Origin: JAYZDP01 sp036337765
Lineage (GTDB): Bacteria; Acidobacteriota; Thermoanaerobaculia; Multivoradales; Multivoraceae
Reading direction: 5' to 3'
Length of the DNA stretch: 24,706 bases
Assembly: GCA_036337765.1 (NCBI GenBank)
Contig: JAYZDP010000108.1
Span: forward strand, 1 to 24,706
The translations under genes were made by a program, and so were the position numbers. This document shows positions 16,855 through 24,389 of the stretch, piece by piece (positions within the stretch are counted from its first letter, which is position 1; every line of letters begins with the position of its first letter). Under the pieces are notes generated by a model. That model was not told the DNA's origin. It saw only the letters and a program-made list of their open reading frames with translations, and searched no databases.

Positions 16855-18354
16855 TCAGCAGGAGGGCTCGAACTGGGGTGTGCCGGCCCGCTCGACGAGT
16901 CGATAGCAGGGGCCGAACGCGCTCGCGGCGGTCGGGATGGTCTGCCCTCGAACCCAGTAGCGCTCCACATCGCCCTGGATGCCGCCGGGTACCCGGCTGG
17001 CTGCGCGACGGTAGAGCTCGGCCTCGGTGAAGGGGCGCTTCGCCGCGCTCTTGATGAGCTCACGAGCTAGGTCGAGGAGAGTGCCGCTGCCTTCCTCTAC
17101 CATTCTTGCGTTCCAGTTCAGGGCCATCAGGCTGCCCCTGAGATAGGGCTGGCGCTGCAGGGCGTAGTCATTCCAGAAGCCGTCGATCGCGTCCGACGCG
17201 GAGGCATTGCGCGCCGCCCGAAAGAGCTCGTGGTAGCGGCGCAGATCCTCGTTGACCGCCTCGATCGCGCCGGCGCGGTCGCGCAGCCCGGCCCGCTCGA
17301 GCAGGGCTCGCGATACGAACTCCGTCACGCCCTCGGTGAGCCACATGGCCAGCGCGGGGTCCCGATCGCCGAGATCGAGCATGTCTGGCCGGAGCCACGT
17401 GTGGGCATACTCGTGGGCGACGTGACCCAGGAGCCGATCCCACCCGACTCTCGGCAGGATACTCCCGGGCGGCGCCGGCACGGCACTTTTTGGCACCAGG
17501 CTCGAGAAGGCCCGCGCACCGTTGAAGCCACCGAAGTTGTTCGCGTCGAGGTTGGGAAAGACGATCATGTTGACCAGAAAGCGATCATGCACTGGATCGC
17601 CCCAGAACTCCTGTTGCGTGGTCACCAGGGTCTCGATGGCGGACAGGGTCGCGGGGCCGTCGGCCGCGTAGTCGGGACGGCCGTGGATCGAGACGAAGAG
17701 GTCCGAGTAGCGCCCCGCTGCACGAATGCGGCGATGCACCACGTCGAGCTCGCCGGCCACGAAAAAGAGCGCCCGGTCGGGATCGCCACGGAGGTCGGCG
17801 TGCGAGTCGATCGAGAACGAGATTCGGCACACAGCCCCGCAGTCGAGGTCGTGGCCACGTCCGCTCACGACCTTCCAGCCGGTGCTGCTCGCAGGGGGCT
17901 CCCACACCATTTCCACGGCGGTTGTTCCTGTCAGGTCGGGCACGAGAAGGGCCGTCGTGGCGGTGAAGTACCAGTAGCGCTTCTGAAGGTGCGGCCAGAA
18001 GACCCGCATGCGATCGGTGGGGGGGCCTGGCCAGGCCTGGCGCAGGAGGTAGCGAACGATCGGCTCTGAACCAGCCTTAGCCGTGAGAAGCGTCTGCCCG
18101 GGCTCGGTCGCCGGCGTCGCTCGCGCGTTGGTGATCGAGGCGACCTCGACGAACTGGTGCAGCGTTTGCGCCGGCCCGAACGTCTCGGGCAGGTGGTACA
18201 GCCGGATTGGATCGTCGCCGGGGCGCGGCCCCAGGCGCAGCTCGATCCACAGAGTGTTGGGAGCGGGTCCCTCGGAGAAGCGATAGCTCAAGGTAGTCTG
18301 CGCGTGCGCCGCCGCGGAGACACCGGCGAGGACGAGGAGAAGGAGGGTTCTCAT
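16855..18354 (-). CDS. M61-family metallopeptidase (glycyl-aminopeptidase-like), exported
   Basis: A 499-residue protein with a signal peptide (MRTLLLLVLAGVSAAAHA, cleavage after AHA). The gluzincin site is HEYAH (314-318) with E341 in WLTEGVTE as third zinc ligand, and the surrounding GHVAHEYAHTWLRPD is typical of M61 peptidases. The N-terminal half is a beta-rich region as in that family, with Cys pairs (C172/C176) that may form a disulfide. It likely trims peptides in the periplasm or outside the cell. The ATG at 18354 shares CATG with the divergent SelA-like gene, and no strong Shine-Dalgarno precedes it. A longer in-frame start at 18540 lacks the signal peptide at its end and would overlap the divergent gene, so I rejected it. 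Confidence 0.88.
   Translation of the reverse strand: MRTLLLLVLAGVSAAAHAQTTLSYRFSEGPAPNTLWIELRLGPRPGDDPIRLYHLPETFGPAQTLHQFVEVASITNARATPATEPGQTLLTAKAGSEPIVRYLLRQAWPGPPTDRMRVFWPHLQKRYWYFTATTALLVPDLTGTTAVEMVWEPPASSTGWKVVSGRGHDLDCGAVCRISFSIDSHADLRGDPDRALFFVAGELDVVHRRIRAAGRYSDLFVSIHGRPDYAADGPATLSAIETLVTTQQEFWGDPVHDRFLVNMIVFPNLDANNFGGFNGARAFSSLVPKSAVPAPPGSILPRVGWDRLLGHVAHEYAHTWLRPDMLDLGDRDPALAMWLTEGVTEFVSRALLERAGLRDRAGAIEAVNEDLRRYHELFRAARNASASDAIDGFWNDYALQRQPYLRGSLMALNWNARMVEEGSGTLLDLARELIKSAAKRPFTEAELYRRAASRVPGGIQGDVERYWVRGQTIPTAASAFGPCYRLVERAGTPQFEPSC
18340..18347 (+). promoter_or_regulatory. strong ribosome-binding site, antisense to Leu codons
   Basis: AAGGAGGG lies five bases before the ATG at 18353 of the SelA-like gene and confirms that start. 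The same bases read on the minus strand are part of the CTC/CTT leucine codons in the M61 signal peptide. The promoter of this gene must also lie inside the M61 coding sequence. Confidence 0.6.
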
Positions 18355-19663
18355 GGGCGAGTCAGAAGGCCCATCGGCCACAGACAAGCTATACCAACCG
18401 AACCGCCGCGAGCTGCTGGGGGCCACTGCGGGCGTCGCGGCCCTGGGCTGCGGACCGCGTGCCGGCTCGTCGATCGAAGAGGACCCACCGTCCAGCGCCG
18501 ACCGGGCGCCGGAGATCGAGGCACTCCTCGCGGACAACATCTATACCCGGCTGTTGGGAGTTCGTCCACATCTCGGCGCGCACGAGCATGTGTCGCGCCT
18601 CGGTGGGTCGCGCATGCCTGAACAGGTGGTCGCCGCGATGGCGGAGGCCAATGACTATCTCGTCGACATGCACGCTCTGTCTCTCGCGGCCGGCAGGCGG
18701 GTAGCCGAGCTCATCGGTGCGGACGATGCCATCGTCACTGCGGGGGGCTACTCGGCGATGACCCTGGGAGCCGCTGCCTGCCTCACTGGGACTGACCCCG
18801 AGCGCATCGAAGCCCTTCCCGCCGTGCGCTGGCGACGTCGGGAGTGCCTGCTACCACCAGGCCATCGCTTCGAGTACGACCGCGCCTACCGAGACGCCGG
18901 CATGCAGCTCGTCGAGGCCGGCGATCGAGCCGAGATGCTGCAGAGGCTAGGCGACGCCACGGCGATGGTGGCCGTCTTGGCGCTCACCGAGAAGCAGGTG
19001 ACCTTCGCTCCACCGGTCCCGGTGGCCTGGGGGGAGGCGCCCGCGGCCAGCACGATTCTCCCGGCCGAGGCCATCGCCATCGCGGGGAAGCGCGGCGTGC
19101 CGGTGCTGGTGGACATGGCCTCCGACCTGCCGCCGCCGTCGAACCTCTCGCGGTTCCTCGATCTCGGCGCCGATCTGGTGGTGGTGAGCGGCGGCAAGGC
19201 GATCGGAGGTCCGCAGTCGACCGGCATTCTGGCGGGCCGTAGCGATCTCCTCGCTGCGGCGCGACTGAACCACGCCCCAAACACCGCAATCGGCCGCGGT
19301 ATGAAGGTGGGCAAGGAGGAGATCGTGGGGCTGGTGGTCGCTCTCGAGCGCTATCTCGCGCTCGACCACGAGGCCGAGATCGCGCGCTGGAACACCAAGG
19401 CGCGCTGGCTGGCCGATGCGCTGGGGGGTGTGCCGGGGCTCGAGGCACGATTCAGCCGCAACACGATGGGCTATGCCGACGTCGAGCTGCTCTGGGACCC
19501 CGAGCGGTTGTCGCTGAGCGCCGACGAGCTGAAGACGCGGCTACGCGAGGGAAACCCTCCGGTCGAATACGATCTCACGGTGCGCACGCGGCTGCTGCGC
19601 GATGGCGAAGAAGTGCTGGTCGCGAGGCGCATCCGCGAGGTCTTCGAGTCCGCGGGGGCCTGA
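18353..19663 (+). CDS. SelA-like PLP-dependent enzyme with Tat signal
   Basis: A 436-residue fold-type I PLP enzyme of the SelA / D-glucosaminate-6-phosphate ammonia-lyase superfamily. The N-terminus has a twin arginine (R18R19 in PNRRELLGATAGVAALGC) typical of Tat export; C33 may be a lipid site, though its context is not a classical lipobox. PLP features are VDMASDLPP (D254, expected to hold the pyridine nitrogen) and VSGGKAIGGPQSTG (K282, Schiff-base lysine). The family eliminates or transfers amino groups on phospho-sugars or seryl-tRNA; neither fits a periplasmic site, so the reaction is open. Export of a folded, PLP-loaded protein by Tat makes sense. An AAGGAGGG ribosome-binding site is present. 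The acyl-CoA dehydrogenase follows after 67 bases. Confidence 0.85.
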   Translation: MGESEGPSATDKLYQPNRRELLGATAGVAALGCGPRAGSSIEEDPPSSADRAPEIEALLADNIYTRLLGVRPHLGAHEHVSRLGGSRMPEQVVAAMAEANDYLVDMHALSLAAGRRVAELIGADDAIVTAGGYSAMTLGAAACLTGTDPERIEALPAVRWRRRECLLPPGHRFEYDRAYRDAGMQLVEAGDRAEMLQRLGDATAMVAVLALTEKQVTFAPPVPVAWGEAPAASTILPAEAIAIAGKRGVPVLVDMASDLPPPSNLSRFLDLGADLVVVSGGKAIGGPQSTGILAGRSDLLAAARLNHAPNTAIGRGMKVGKEEIVGLVVALERYLALDHEAEIARWNTKARWLADALGGVPGLEARFSRNTMGYADVELLWDPERLSLSADELKTRLREGNPPVEYDLTVRTRLLRDGEEVLVARRIREVFESAGA

Positions 19664-19730
19664 GCGAGGTCGGATCGTCGTTAGAGTGCCGCCTCGGAGT
19701 CCGCGACGTACGAAACAGGAAGGTGAGCGC

Positions 19731-20942
19731 ATGAGCTTTGAGCCGAGTGACAAGGTGCAGGAGTTGATGGATCGTGTGGACGTCTTCATGGAGGAGCACA
19801 TCTTTCCGCTCGAGCTCGAGCACTGGAAGTGGGTCGACGACGGCAAGAACGAGTGGCTCTATCCGCCCTGGTTCGAAGACCTCAAGGCCAAGGCGCGCAA
19901 GGCCGGCATCTGGAACTGGTTCCTGCCTCGCGACTACGAGGAGTGGAGTCCGGGCTTGTCGAACCTGGAGTTCGCTCCGATCATGGAGAAGATGGCCCGG
20001 GTGCCGTGGGCGCAGGAGGTCTTCAACTGCAGTGCTCCCGATCGCGGAAACATGGAGGTGCTGGCCCGCTTCGGCAGTCCCGAACAGCAGGAGCGATGGC
20101 TGAAGCCGCTTCTCGCCGGCGAGATTCGCTCCGCGTTCTCGATGACCGAGCCGGCGGTGGCGTCGTCCGACGCCTCGAACCTCGAAGCCACGATCGTTCG
20201 CGACGGCGACGAGTACGTGATCAACGGCCGCAAGTGGTTCACGTCGAACGCCTATAACCCGCTGTGCAAGGTGTTCGTGGTGATGGGCAAGACCGATCCG
20301 GCGGCACCGCGTCACGAGCAGTTCTCGATGATCCTGGTGCCAAAGGACACCCCCGGGGTCACTCTCGAGAGACCGTTGCGGGCTTTCGGCTCGGTTCACT
20401 CACCTGGCGGGCACGCGCAGGTGCTCTACGACAACGTGCGTGTGCCTGTCGAAAACCTGCTTCTCGGCGAGGGGCGAGGCTTCGAGATCGCCCAGGGCCG
20501 TCTCGGTCCGGGTCGGTTCCAGTACGCGATGATGTTCGTTGGCATGGCGCAGCGCTGTCTCGAGCTGATGTGTCAGCGGGTGTCGAACCGCGTTGCCTTC
20601 GGTGAGCCGCTGTCACAGAAGACGAGTATCCAGCACGACATCGCCCGCTCGCGCTGTGAGATCGAGCAGTGCCGGCTGCTGGTGCTAGCGGCCGCCGACA
20701 TGATGGACAAGCATGGCCCGAAGGAGGCGCGCGACCATATCTCGATGGTCAAGATCATCGCCCCGCAGATGTGTCAGGGAGTGGCCGACCGGGCGCTGCA
20801 GGCCCATGGCGGCATGGGAGTGACCCAGGACACGCCGATCTCACACATCTACATGACGAGCCGCTACTGCCGCATTGCCGATGGTCCCGACGAGGTACAC
20901 ATGTCGCAGCTCGCGCGGCGAACGATCCGCGAGCTGATCTGA
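19731..20942 (+). CDS. acyl-CoA dehydrogenase, ACAD10/11-like
   Basis: A 403-residue cytoplasmic flavoprotein of normal family length. The ATG at 19731 follows AGGAAGGTGA and is preferred over the in-frame upstream start at 19602, which lies inside the SelA-like gene. SAFSMTEPAVASSDASN (134-150) is the acyl-CoA/FAD-binding signature in the form used by the ACAD10/11 group, NGRKWFTSNA (165-174) and QAHGGMGVTQDTP (357-369) are further conserved FAD and dimer regions. At the C-terminal position where medium-chain enzymes have the catalytic Glu (YEGT), the sequence is ADGPDEVH, so D384 may be the base. The substrate is some acyl-CoA, and no other beta-oxidation gene is adjacent. Convergent with the monooxygenase gene across repeat copy C. 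Confidence 0.92.
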   Translation: MSFEPSDKVQELMDRVDVFMEEHIFPLELEHWKWVDDGKNEWLYPPWFEDLKAKARKAGIWNWFLPRDYEEWSPGLSNLEFAPIMEKMARVPWAQEVFNCSAPDRGNMEVLARFGSPEQQERWLKPLLAGEIRSAFSMTEPAVASSDASNLEATIVRDGDEYVINGRKWFTSNAYNPLCKVFVVMGKTDPAAPRHEQFSMILVPKDTPGVTLERPLRAFGSVHSPGGHAQVLYDNVRVPVENLLLGEGRGFEIAQGRLGPGRFQYAMMFVGMAQRCLELMCQRVSNRVAFGEPLSQKTSIQHDIARSRCEIEQCRLLVLAAADMMDKHGPKEARDHISMVKIIAPQMCQGVADRALQAHGGMGVTQDTPISHIYMTSRYCRIADGPDEVHMSQLARRTIRELI

Positions 20943-21036
20943 GCTAGCGCCCCAGAACCCGCCGACCTGCGGTCGCCGCGTTCTGGCCCATCCCACCGCG
21001 CTAGGACCGCGTCCGATACTCGGGCGCGCTCCTAGC
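20943..21036 (+). repeat. two-hairpin intergenic repeat, copy C
   Basis: GCTAGCGCCCCA (20943-20954) opens the copy directly after the acyl-CoA dehydrogenase stop. Hairpin 1 (20952-20986) pairs CCAGAAC with GTTCTGG, then CG with CG and CGACC with GGTCG, with two C.C mismatches and a TGC triloop. The CCCATCCCACC linker follows (20987-20997). Hairpin 2 (21000-21036) pairs GCTAGGA with TCCTAGC, then nine more pairs after a C.C mismatch, closing a TAC triloop. The minus-gene stop begins five bases further on. Confidence 0.8.
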
Positions 21037-21041
21037 TCTCC

Positions 21042-22280
21042 CTACCGACCACCGCCGCTGGCTTCGCTGTCCGGTACCTCGGCGATATCGAGGATGCCGA
21101 TGAACATCTCGTCGGTCGACTCGTTTCCGAAGACAACGAGCTTCGAGGGGTCCGGGTTGTCGGGGTTATCTGGCGAGTTGTCGAAGTGCCCGACGATGTC
21201 GAGGCGCGTTCCCTCCGGCAGCCGCTTGGGCTCCAGAAGCTCGTAGATCGTCTGCCAGTTGAAGTCATAGTGCGGCACGTCGATGAGCACCTCGCTCGAG
21301 CCGTCGGGGTAGGCGAGCGTCATCTTCATGTCCTTGCCCCGCAGATGCATGTGCGGCATGACGCTGAGCAGATCCACCTCTCGGTCGAAGGTGTAGCTCT
21401 CCGTGACCTCGTGGGCGGGCTCTCCGGCCGGAATCGCGAAGTCGTTTTTCATCACCCAGTGGTTGGTGACTTCGCGCCGGACCTCGGCAGGGTCGGCGAA
21501 GTGAAAGCCGACACGGGTCTGGTCGACGCCGGCCTCGCCGTAGGGGTGGTAGTGCATGTTGGCGACGATCTGCGCGCCCTGCTTGATGAAGCGTGCCGTA
21601 CCGCGCGGCATGACGGCCGGATCGGTACCAGCGGCCCAACCTGCGATCCAACCCTGCACGCCGCCGCCGTCAGCGCTGGACTGGAGGTTCTCCATGGTGA
21701 TCGCGATGACGTGGTGCACGAGCTTGCGGTTCGACGGCAGGATCTCGACCGCTCGGATCCACTTGTCCTCGCCGAAGTCGGCCACCCCGACCAGATTCGC
21801 GAACTGATCGGGTCCCTCGGCCGGTACCGAGAGCTCGTCGAAGGTGAGGATGTAGTCGGGCTCACCGAGGCGCCATTGGGCCTCGAACATTGGGGCGTCC
21901 GGCAGATCGGCGGGATCGCCCTCGGGCGCTCCGGCCTGGATCCAGGTGTCGATGGTCGCGATTTCCTTCTCGGAAAGGCGGCGGTCATTGGCGAAGGTGC
22001 CGCTCGGGTCGATGCTGTGCCACGGCGGCATCGTCCGGTCGCGCACGACGGCCTTCTGGATCGACTTTGCCCACGGCCGAGCCTCTTCGTACGACAGCAG
22101 CGCCATCGGTGCGATATCGCCCTCGCGATGGCAGGCCACGCAGTTCTCGTAGAGGATCGGCGCCACGTCGCGGGAAAAGGTGACGTCGGTGTCCTCGGCG
22201 CCCAGGGTGAGTCCGGCGCCGCCGACCATGAGGGCAAGAGTCGCGGCGACGGTCATGGCGTGATTGCTTGTTCGAGTCAT
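21042..22280 (-). CDS. cytochrome c / copper type II monooxygenase fusion, exported
   Basis: A 412-residue protein: signal peptide (1-28), an N-terminal cytochrome c module (CVACH at 47-51, with M59 a possible axial ligand), then a two-domain copper monooxygenase core of the PHM/DBH type. Copper ligands can be traced: H189H190 in KLVHHV plus H243/H245 in NMHYH for the first copper, and H310/H312 in MPHMHLRG plus M392 in STDEMF for the second, which parallels HH, H, HxH and M of dopamine beta-hydroxylase. PHM and DBH take electrons from ascorbate; the fused heme suggests electrons come from the respiratory chain instead, which is inference. The substrate is unknown. GGAG precedes the ATG by seven bases. 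Confidence 0.9.
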   Translation of the reverse strand: MTRTSNHAMTVAATLALMVGGAGLTLGAEDTDVTFSRDVAPILYENCVACHREGDIAPMALLSYEEARPWAKSIQKAVVRDRTMPPWHSIDPSGTFANDRRLSEKEIATIDTWIQAGAPEGDPADLPDAPMFEAQWRLGEPDYILTFDELSVPAEGPDQFANLVGVADFGEDKWIRAVEILPSNRKLVHHVIAITMENLQSSADGGGVQGWIAGWAAGTDPAVMPRGTARFIKQGAQIVANMHYHPYGEAGVDQTRVGFHFADPAEVRREVTNHWVMKNDFAIPAGEPAHEVTESYTFDREVDLLSVMPHMHLRGKDMKMTLAYPDGSSEVLIDVPHYDFNWQTIYELLEPKRLPEGTRLDIVGHFDNSPDNPDNPDPSKLVVFGNESTDEMFIGILDIAEVPDSEASGGGR

Positions 22281-22601
22281 TGACAGCTCCAGACCTTGGC
22301 GGCGGACGGTGACGGAATGTGGCCTTAAGCTACCAGGTTGAGTGGGCGCTCTTCGGTCCGCGAGCCTTGCGGGCCGGCTAGGGACACGAACGATTGCAGG
22401 CCAGAGCGGGGGAGCCCGTTCAGCTCATGCCGAGAGTGTCGAAGACTCGTGTGAGATGGCTACTCCGCGCGCCAGCCGAGCTAGCCAACCTCGGCACCCT
22501 GCTGCCTGCGGCAGCATGAATCTCCTGCTGCATCTCCTGCGCCAACCGCAGATTCATTTCCAGCATCTTGAAGACACCGTCATCGTCCAGTTCCGACAGT
22601 A
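22281..22601. other. intergenic stretch with no convincing gene
   Basis: These 321 bases contain the leader of the monooxygenase gene (GGAG near the start codon) and little else I can assign. A plus-strand reading frame (22342-22602) shows no family feature and unlikely composition. A minus-strand reading frame looks more protein-like and is listed separately. No repeat copy and no clear promoter hexamers were seen. Confidence 0.4.
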
Positions 22602-22611
22602 GTGCAGGTGT
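22420..22611 (-). pseudogene. possible gene remnant, helical peptide
   Basis: Read on the minus strand this frame encodes a plausible amphipathic helix: ALLSELDDDGVFKMLEMN followed by LRLAQEMQQEIHAA, then a basic stretch ending in RVFDTLGMS and TGA (22420-22422). The composition looks coding, but there is no start codon with a Shine-Dalgarno: the first ATG (22566) falls inside the helix. It may be the tail of a lost gene or chance. Family not recognised. It would lie downstream of nothing intact, because the minus-strand frame upstream crosses the small membrane ORF. Confidence 0.2.
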
Positions 22612-22805
22612 CGCCGCTTCTGGCGGGCGTGAGGTGGACCGAGATCCGCCCGCCGATGGTGCGCGGAGGGATGGAGGGCCTCGTCGCCGTACCCGAGGCG
22701 GGTCCGGCTGTCGTAGTCCTCGGCATCGGCCTGCTCTTCTATGTCGGCGGCTTGTTTGCCCTGCTGCGCCGCCCGGCGCGCGACCCGATCTCGATGGTCG
22801 AGTGA
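22602..22805 (+). CDS. small single-pass membrane protein, doubtful
   Basis: A 67-residue frame with GC-rich third positions and one convincing transmembrane segment (AVVVLGIGLLFYVGGLFALL, about 36-55) followed by basic residues LLRRPARDP, so the C-terminus should face the cytoplasm. The start is unclear: GTG at 22602 or 22608, or ATG at 22656 or 22671 (GGAGG lies immediately before the last, too close). It ends 10 bases from the stop of the convergent esterase gene, which fits a real gene end. It might instead be the remnant of a larger membrane protein. No family recognised. Confidence 0.4.
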   Translation: MQVSPLLAGVRWTEIRPPMVRGGMEGLVAVPEAGPAVVVLGIGLLFYVGGLFALLRRPARDPISMVE

Positions 22806-22815
22806 GTCCGCGCGC

Positions 22816-23838
22816 CTAGCGCGTGGGCGCGTCGAGAAAGAACCGCCAGATCAGCTCGTTGCCGAACTGCCGGTCGCCGGCCTCGGGCCAATCGTGTGCG
22901 CCGTCCCAAGTGCAGAATCCGATCGCGACGTCGCCGTCACAGTTGGCGTAGCTGCGACAGTCGAGCTCCGGCTCGCTGCCTGCGCCGCTCGGCGACTGCT
23001 TGGGGCCCGGGGAACATTCTGCCGCCCCCGCCCACGTCCTAGCGACGTCCTGGATCGGTTCGTAGAAGTAGCCGTCCGCGGAGCGCGAGCCGTCCACCGG
23101 AACGCTCTGGTCGCGGCGTCCGCCGACCAGGAGTATCGAGGGAAGGCGCGCGTCAGGTGTGCAGCCGTAGCCTCGGGCTCGGGTGCCGCCGACCGGAGCC
23201 ACAGCCGTCAACCGATCGCCGAGATCGCAGGCCAGTCGGTGAACGAACATGCCGCCGTTGGAGAAGCCGGTGGCGTAGACCCGATCGGCGTCGATGCAGA
23301 GGGTGGCCTCGAGCTCGTCGATCAGTGCTTCGACGAAGGCCACGTCGTCGTGGCAACTGCACCAGTCACAGGCGCCGCACTCTCCGCATTCCGGGGGGCA
23401 CGGGTAGCTGTCGACGTCGTCGCTGCAGGCTCGTGGGCCTACGCCTCGCTGGGCGTTGCAGGTGCCGTCGTTCCACGAGGTGATGGCCGGGCTCGACGGC
23501 GCCAGTGGGTCGACGAACGAAGTGCTGGAAGGGTAAACGACGATCAGACCTTCCCGATCCGCCAATGGCCCCCATCGCCCGAAGGTGGTCTCGCTGAGTA
23601 GCGCGCTGCCGGTGTAGCCGTGAAAGTGCAGCAGGAGAGGCATCGGCACCGCTCCGGCCGTGGCCGGCAGACGCAGGCGATAGGAGCGCTCGATGCCGTT
23701 AACCCGAAGCGAGCGCTCCACGGTGATGCCGGCGTTGGGCGCATCGCCTCCGATGCAGCCCGCGCTGGGCAGCGCTTCGACGGCGGTTGCTAGCAGCGTG
23801 CTCGCGAGCAGGGCGCGGCGGAGGCGGATCATGCCCAT
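22816..23838 (-). CDS. PHB-depolymerase-like (LpqC-type) secreted esterase with Cys-rich loop
   Basis: A 340-residue alpha/beta hydrolase with a signal peptide; cleavage near residue 27, with C28 (SAGC) a possible but atypical lipid site. The oxyanion region is LLLHFHGYTGS (68-78), the nucleophile S193 in GFSNGG, the acid probably D243 in GGRRDQSVP, and H316 in DGAHDWPEA. This set fits the PHB depolymerase/feruloyl esterase family. Between strands, residues 127-162 hold eight cysteines, including CPPECGECGACDWCSC, far more than the core fold needs. They may form disulfides or a metal knot. ATG codons at 23838 and 23832 are both possible starts; neither has a strong Shine-Dalgarno. Confidence 0.88.
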   Translation of the reverse strand: MGMIRLRRALLASTLLATAVEALPSAGCIGGDAPNAGITVERSLRVNGIERSYRLRLPATAGAVPMPLLLHFHGYTGSALLSETTFGRWGPLADREGLIVVYPSSTSFVDPLAPSSPAITSWNDGTCNAQRGVGPRACSDDVDSYPCPPECGECGACDWCSCHDDVAFVEALIDELEATLCIDADRVYATGFSNGGMFVHRLACDLGDRLTAVAPVGGTRARGYGCTPDARLPSILLVGGRRDQSVPVDGSRSADGYFYEPIQDVARTWAGAAECSPGPKQSPSGAGSEPELDCRSYANCDGDVAIGFCTWDGAHDWPEAGDRQFGNELIWRFFLDAPTR

Positions 23839-23918
23839 AGCGTGTCATCAAGCGCTAGGCGTCAGGGGATAGTCTCTGGGTACCCAAATCGCCCGTCTTT
23901 CACGAACTGGAGACCGAC
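23839..23918. promoter_or_regulatory. divergent promoter region
   Basis: Eighty bases between the esterase (minus) and the SnoaL-like gene (plus). TGGAG lies seven bases before the ATG at 23919. No promoter hexamers or operator can be supported. Confidence 0.3.
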
Positions 23919-24377
23919 ATGAAGATCCTCCTCAGTGCGTTGGCCCTTCTGATCTGCGCGACCGCGCTGCCGGCGAGCGACAGCTCGGCAAAAGAGCTGT
24001 GTGGCGAGACCATTCTCAACTACGCGCACTACTCCGACACCGGCCAGCGCGAGAAGTTCGGTGAGCTCTTCACCCACGATGGTGAGCTGGTCACAGGTGG
24101 GTCGCCGAGAAAGCCCGCCCAGGTCATCACCGAGGCGGACCGCCGACCGCGTACTACCCGCCACGTCAGCACCAATCACATCGTCCGGGAAGAGAACGGG
24201 AAGCTCACCGGAACCTCGTACTTCACGCTGTACTTCAACGCCGAGACCAGCGACTCCGCGTTGCCGATGGCGGGCCAACCGGTGGCAATGGGCGTATACC
24301 ACGACACCTACGTGCTCGAGGACGGGGTCTGCAAGTTCTCGAGGCGCGTTGCCGAGGCGACCTTTTCGGGTCGCTAG
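23919..24377 (+). CDS. exported SnoaL-like (NTF2-fold) protein
   Basis: A 152-residue protein with signal peptide (1-19) and one NTF2-like domain. An opening helix with Y35/Y38 (ILNYAHYSDTG), the FGELFTHDGELV turn, RHVSTNHIV (81-89) and GVYHDTYVLEDGVCKFSRR are typical of the SnoaL_4/ring-hydroxylating-beta-like group, which includes cyclases, dehydratases and isomerases as well as many binding proteins. H82 and N87 would face the cavity. C28 and C138 could form a disulfide after export. Most homologs are cytoplasmic; this one should be periplasmic. The ligand is unknown. The stop codon lies in the hairpin at 24375-24389. Confidence 0.88.
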   Translation: MKILLSALALLICATALPASDSSAKELCGETILNYAHYSDTGQREKFGELFTHDGELVTGGSPRKPAQVITEADRRPRTTRHVSTNHIVREENGKLTGTSYFTLYFNAETSDSALPMAGQPVAMGVYHDTYVLEDGVCKFSRRVAEATFSGR

Positions 24378-24389
24378 CGGCCCCCGCTA
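24375..24389. terminator. stop-codon hairpin after the SnoaL-like gene
   Basis: TAGCGG (24375-24380) and CCGCTA (24384-24389) form a perfect six-pair stem with a CCC loop. The first three bases are the gene's stop codon. The preceding CGCTAGCG is close to the head of the two-hairpin repeat, but the rest of that repeat is absent. No T-tract follows. Confidence 0.4.

Noticed and set aside
21186..22283. 365-codon plus-strand frame opposite the copper monooxygenase
   Set aside because: Antisense of a gene with heme and copper ligands in the right order; no domain seen in the shadow.
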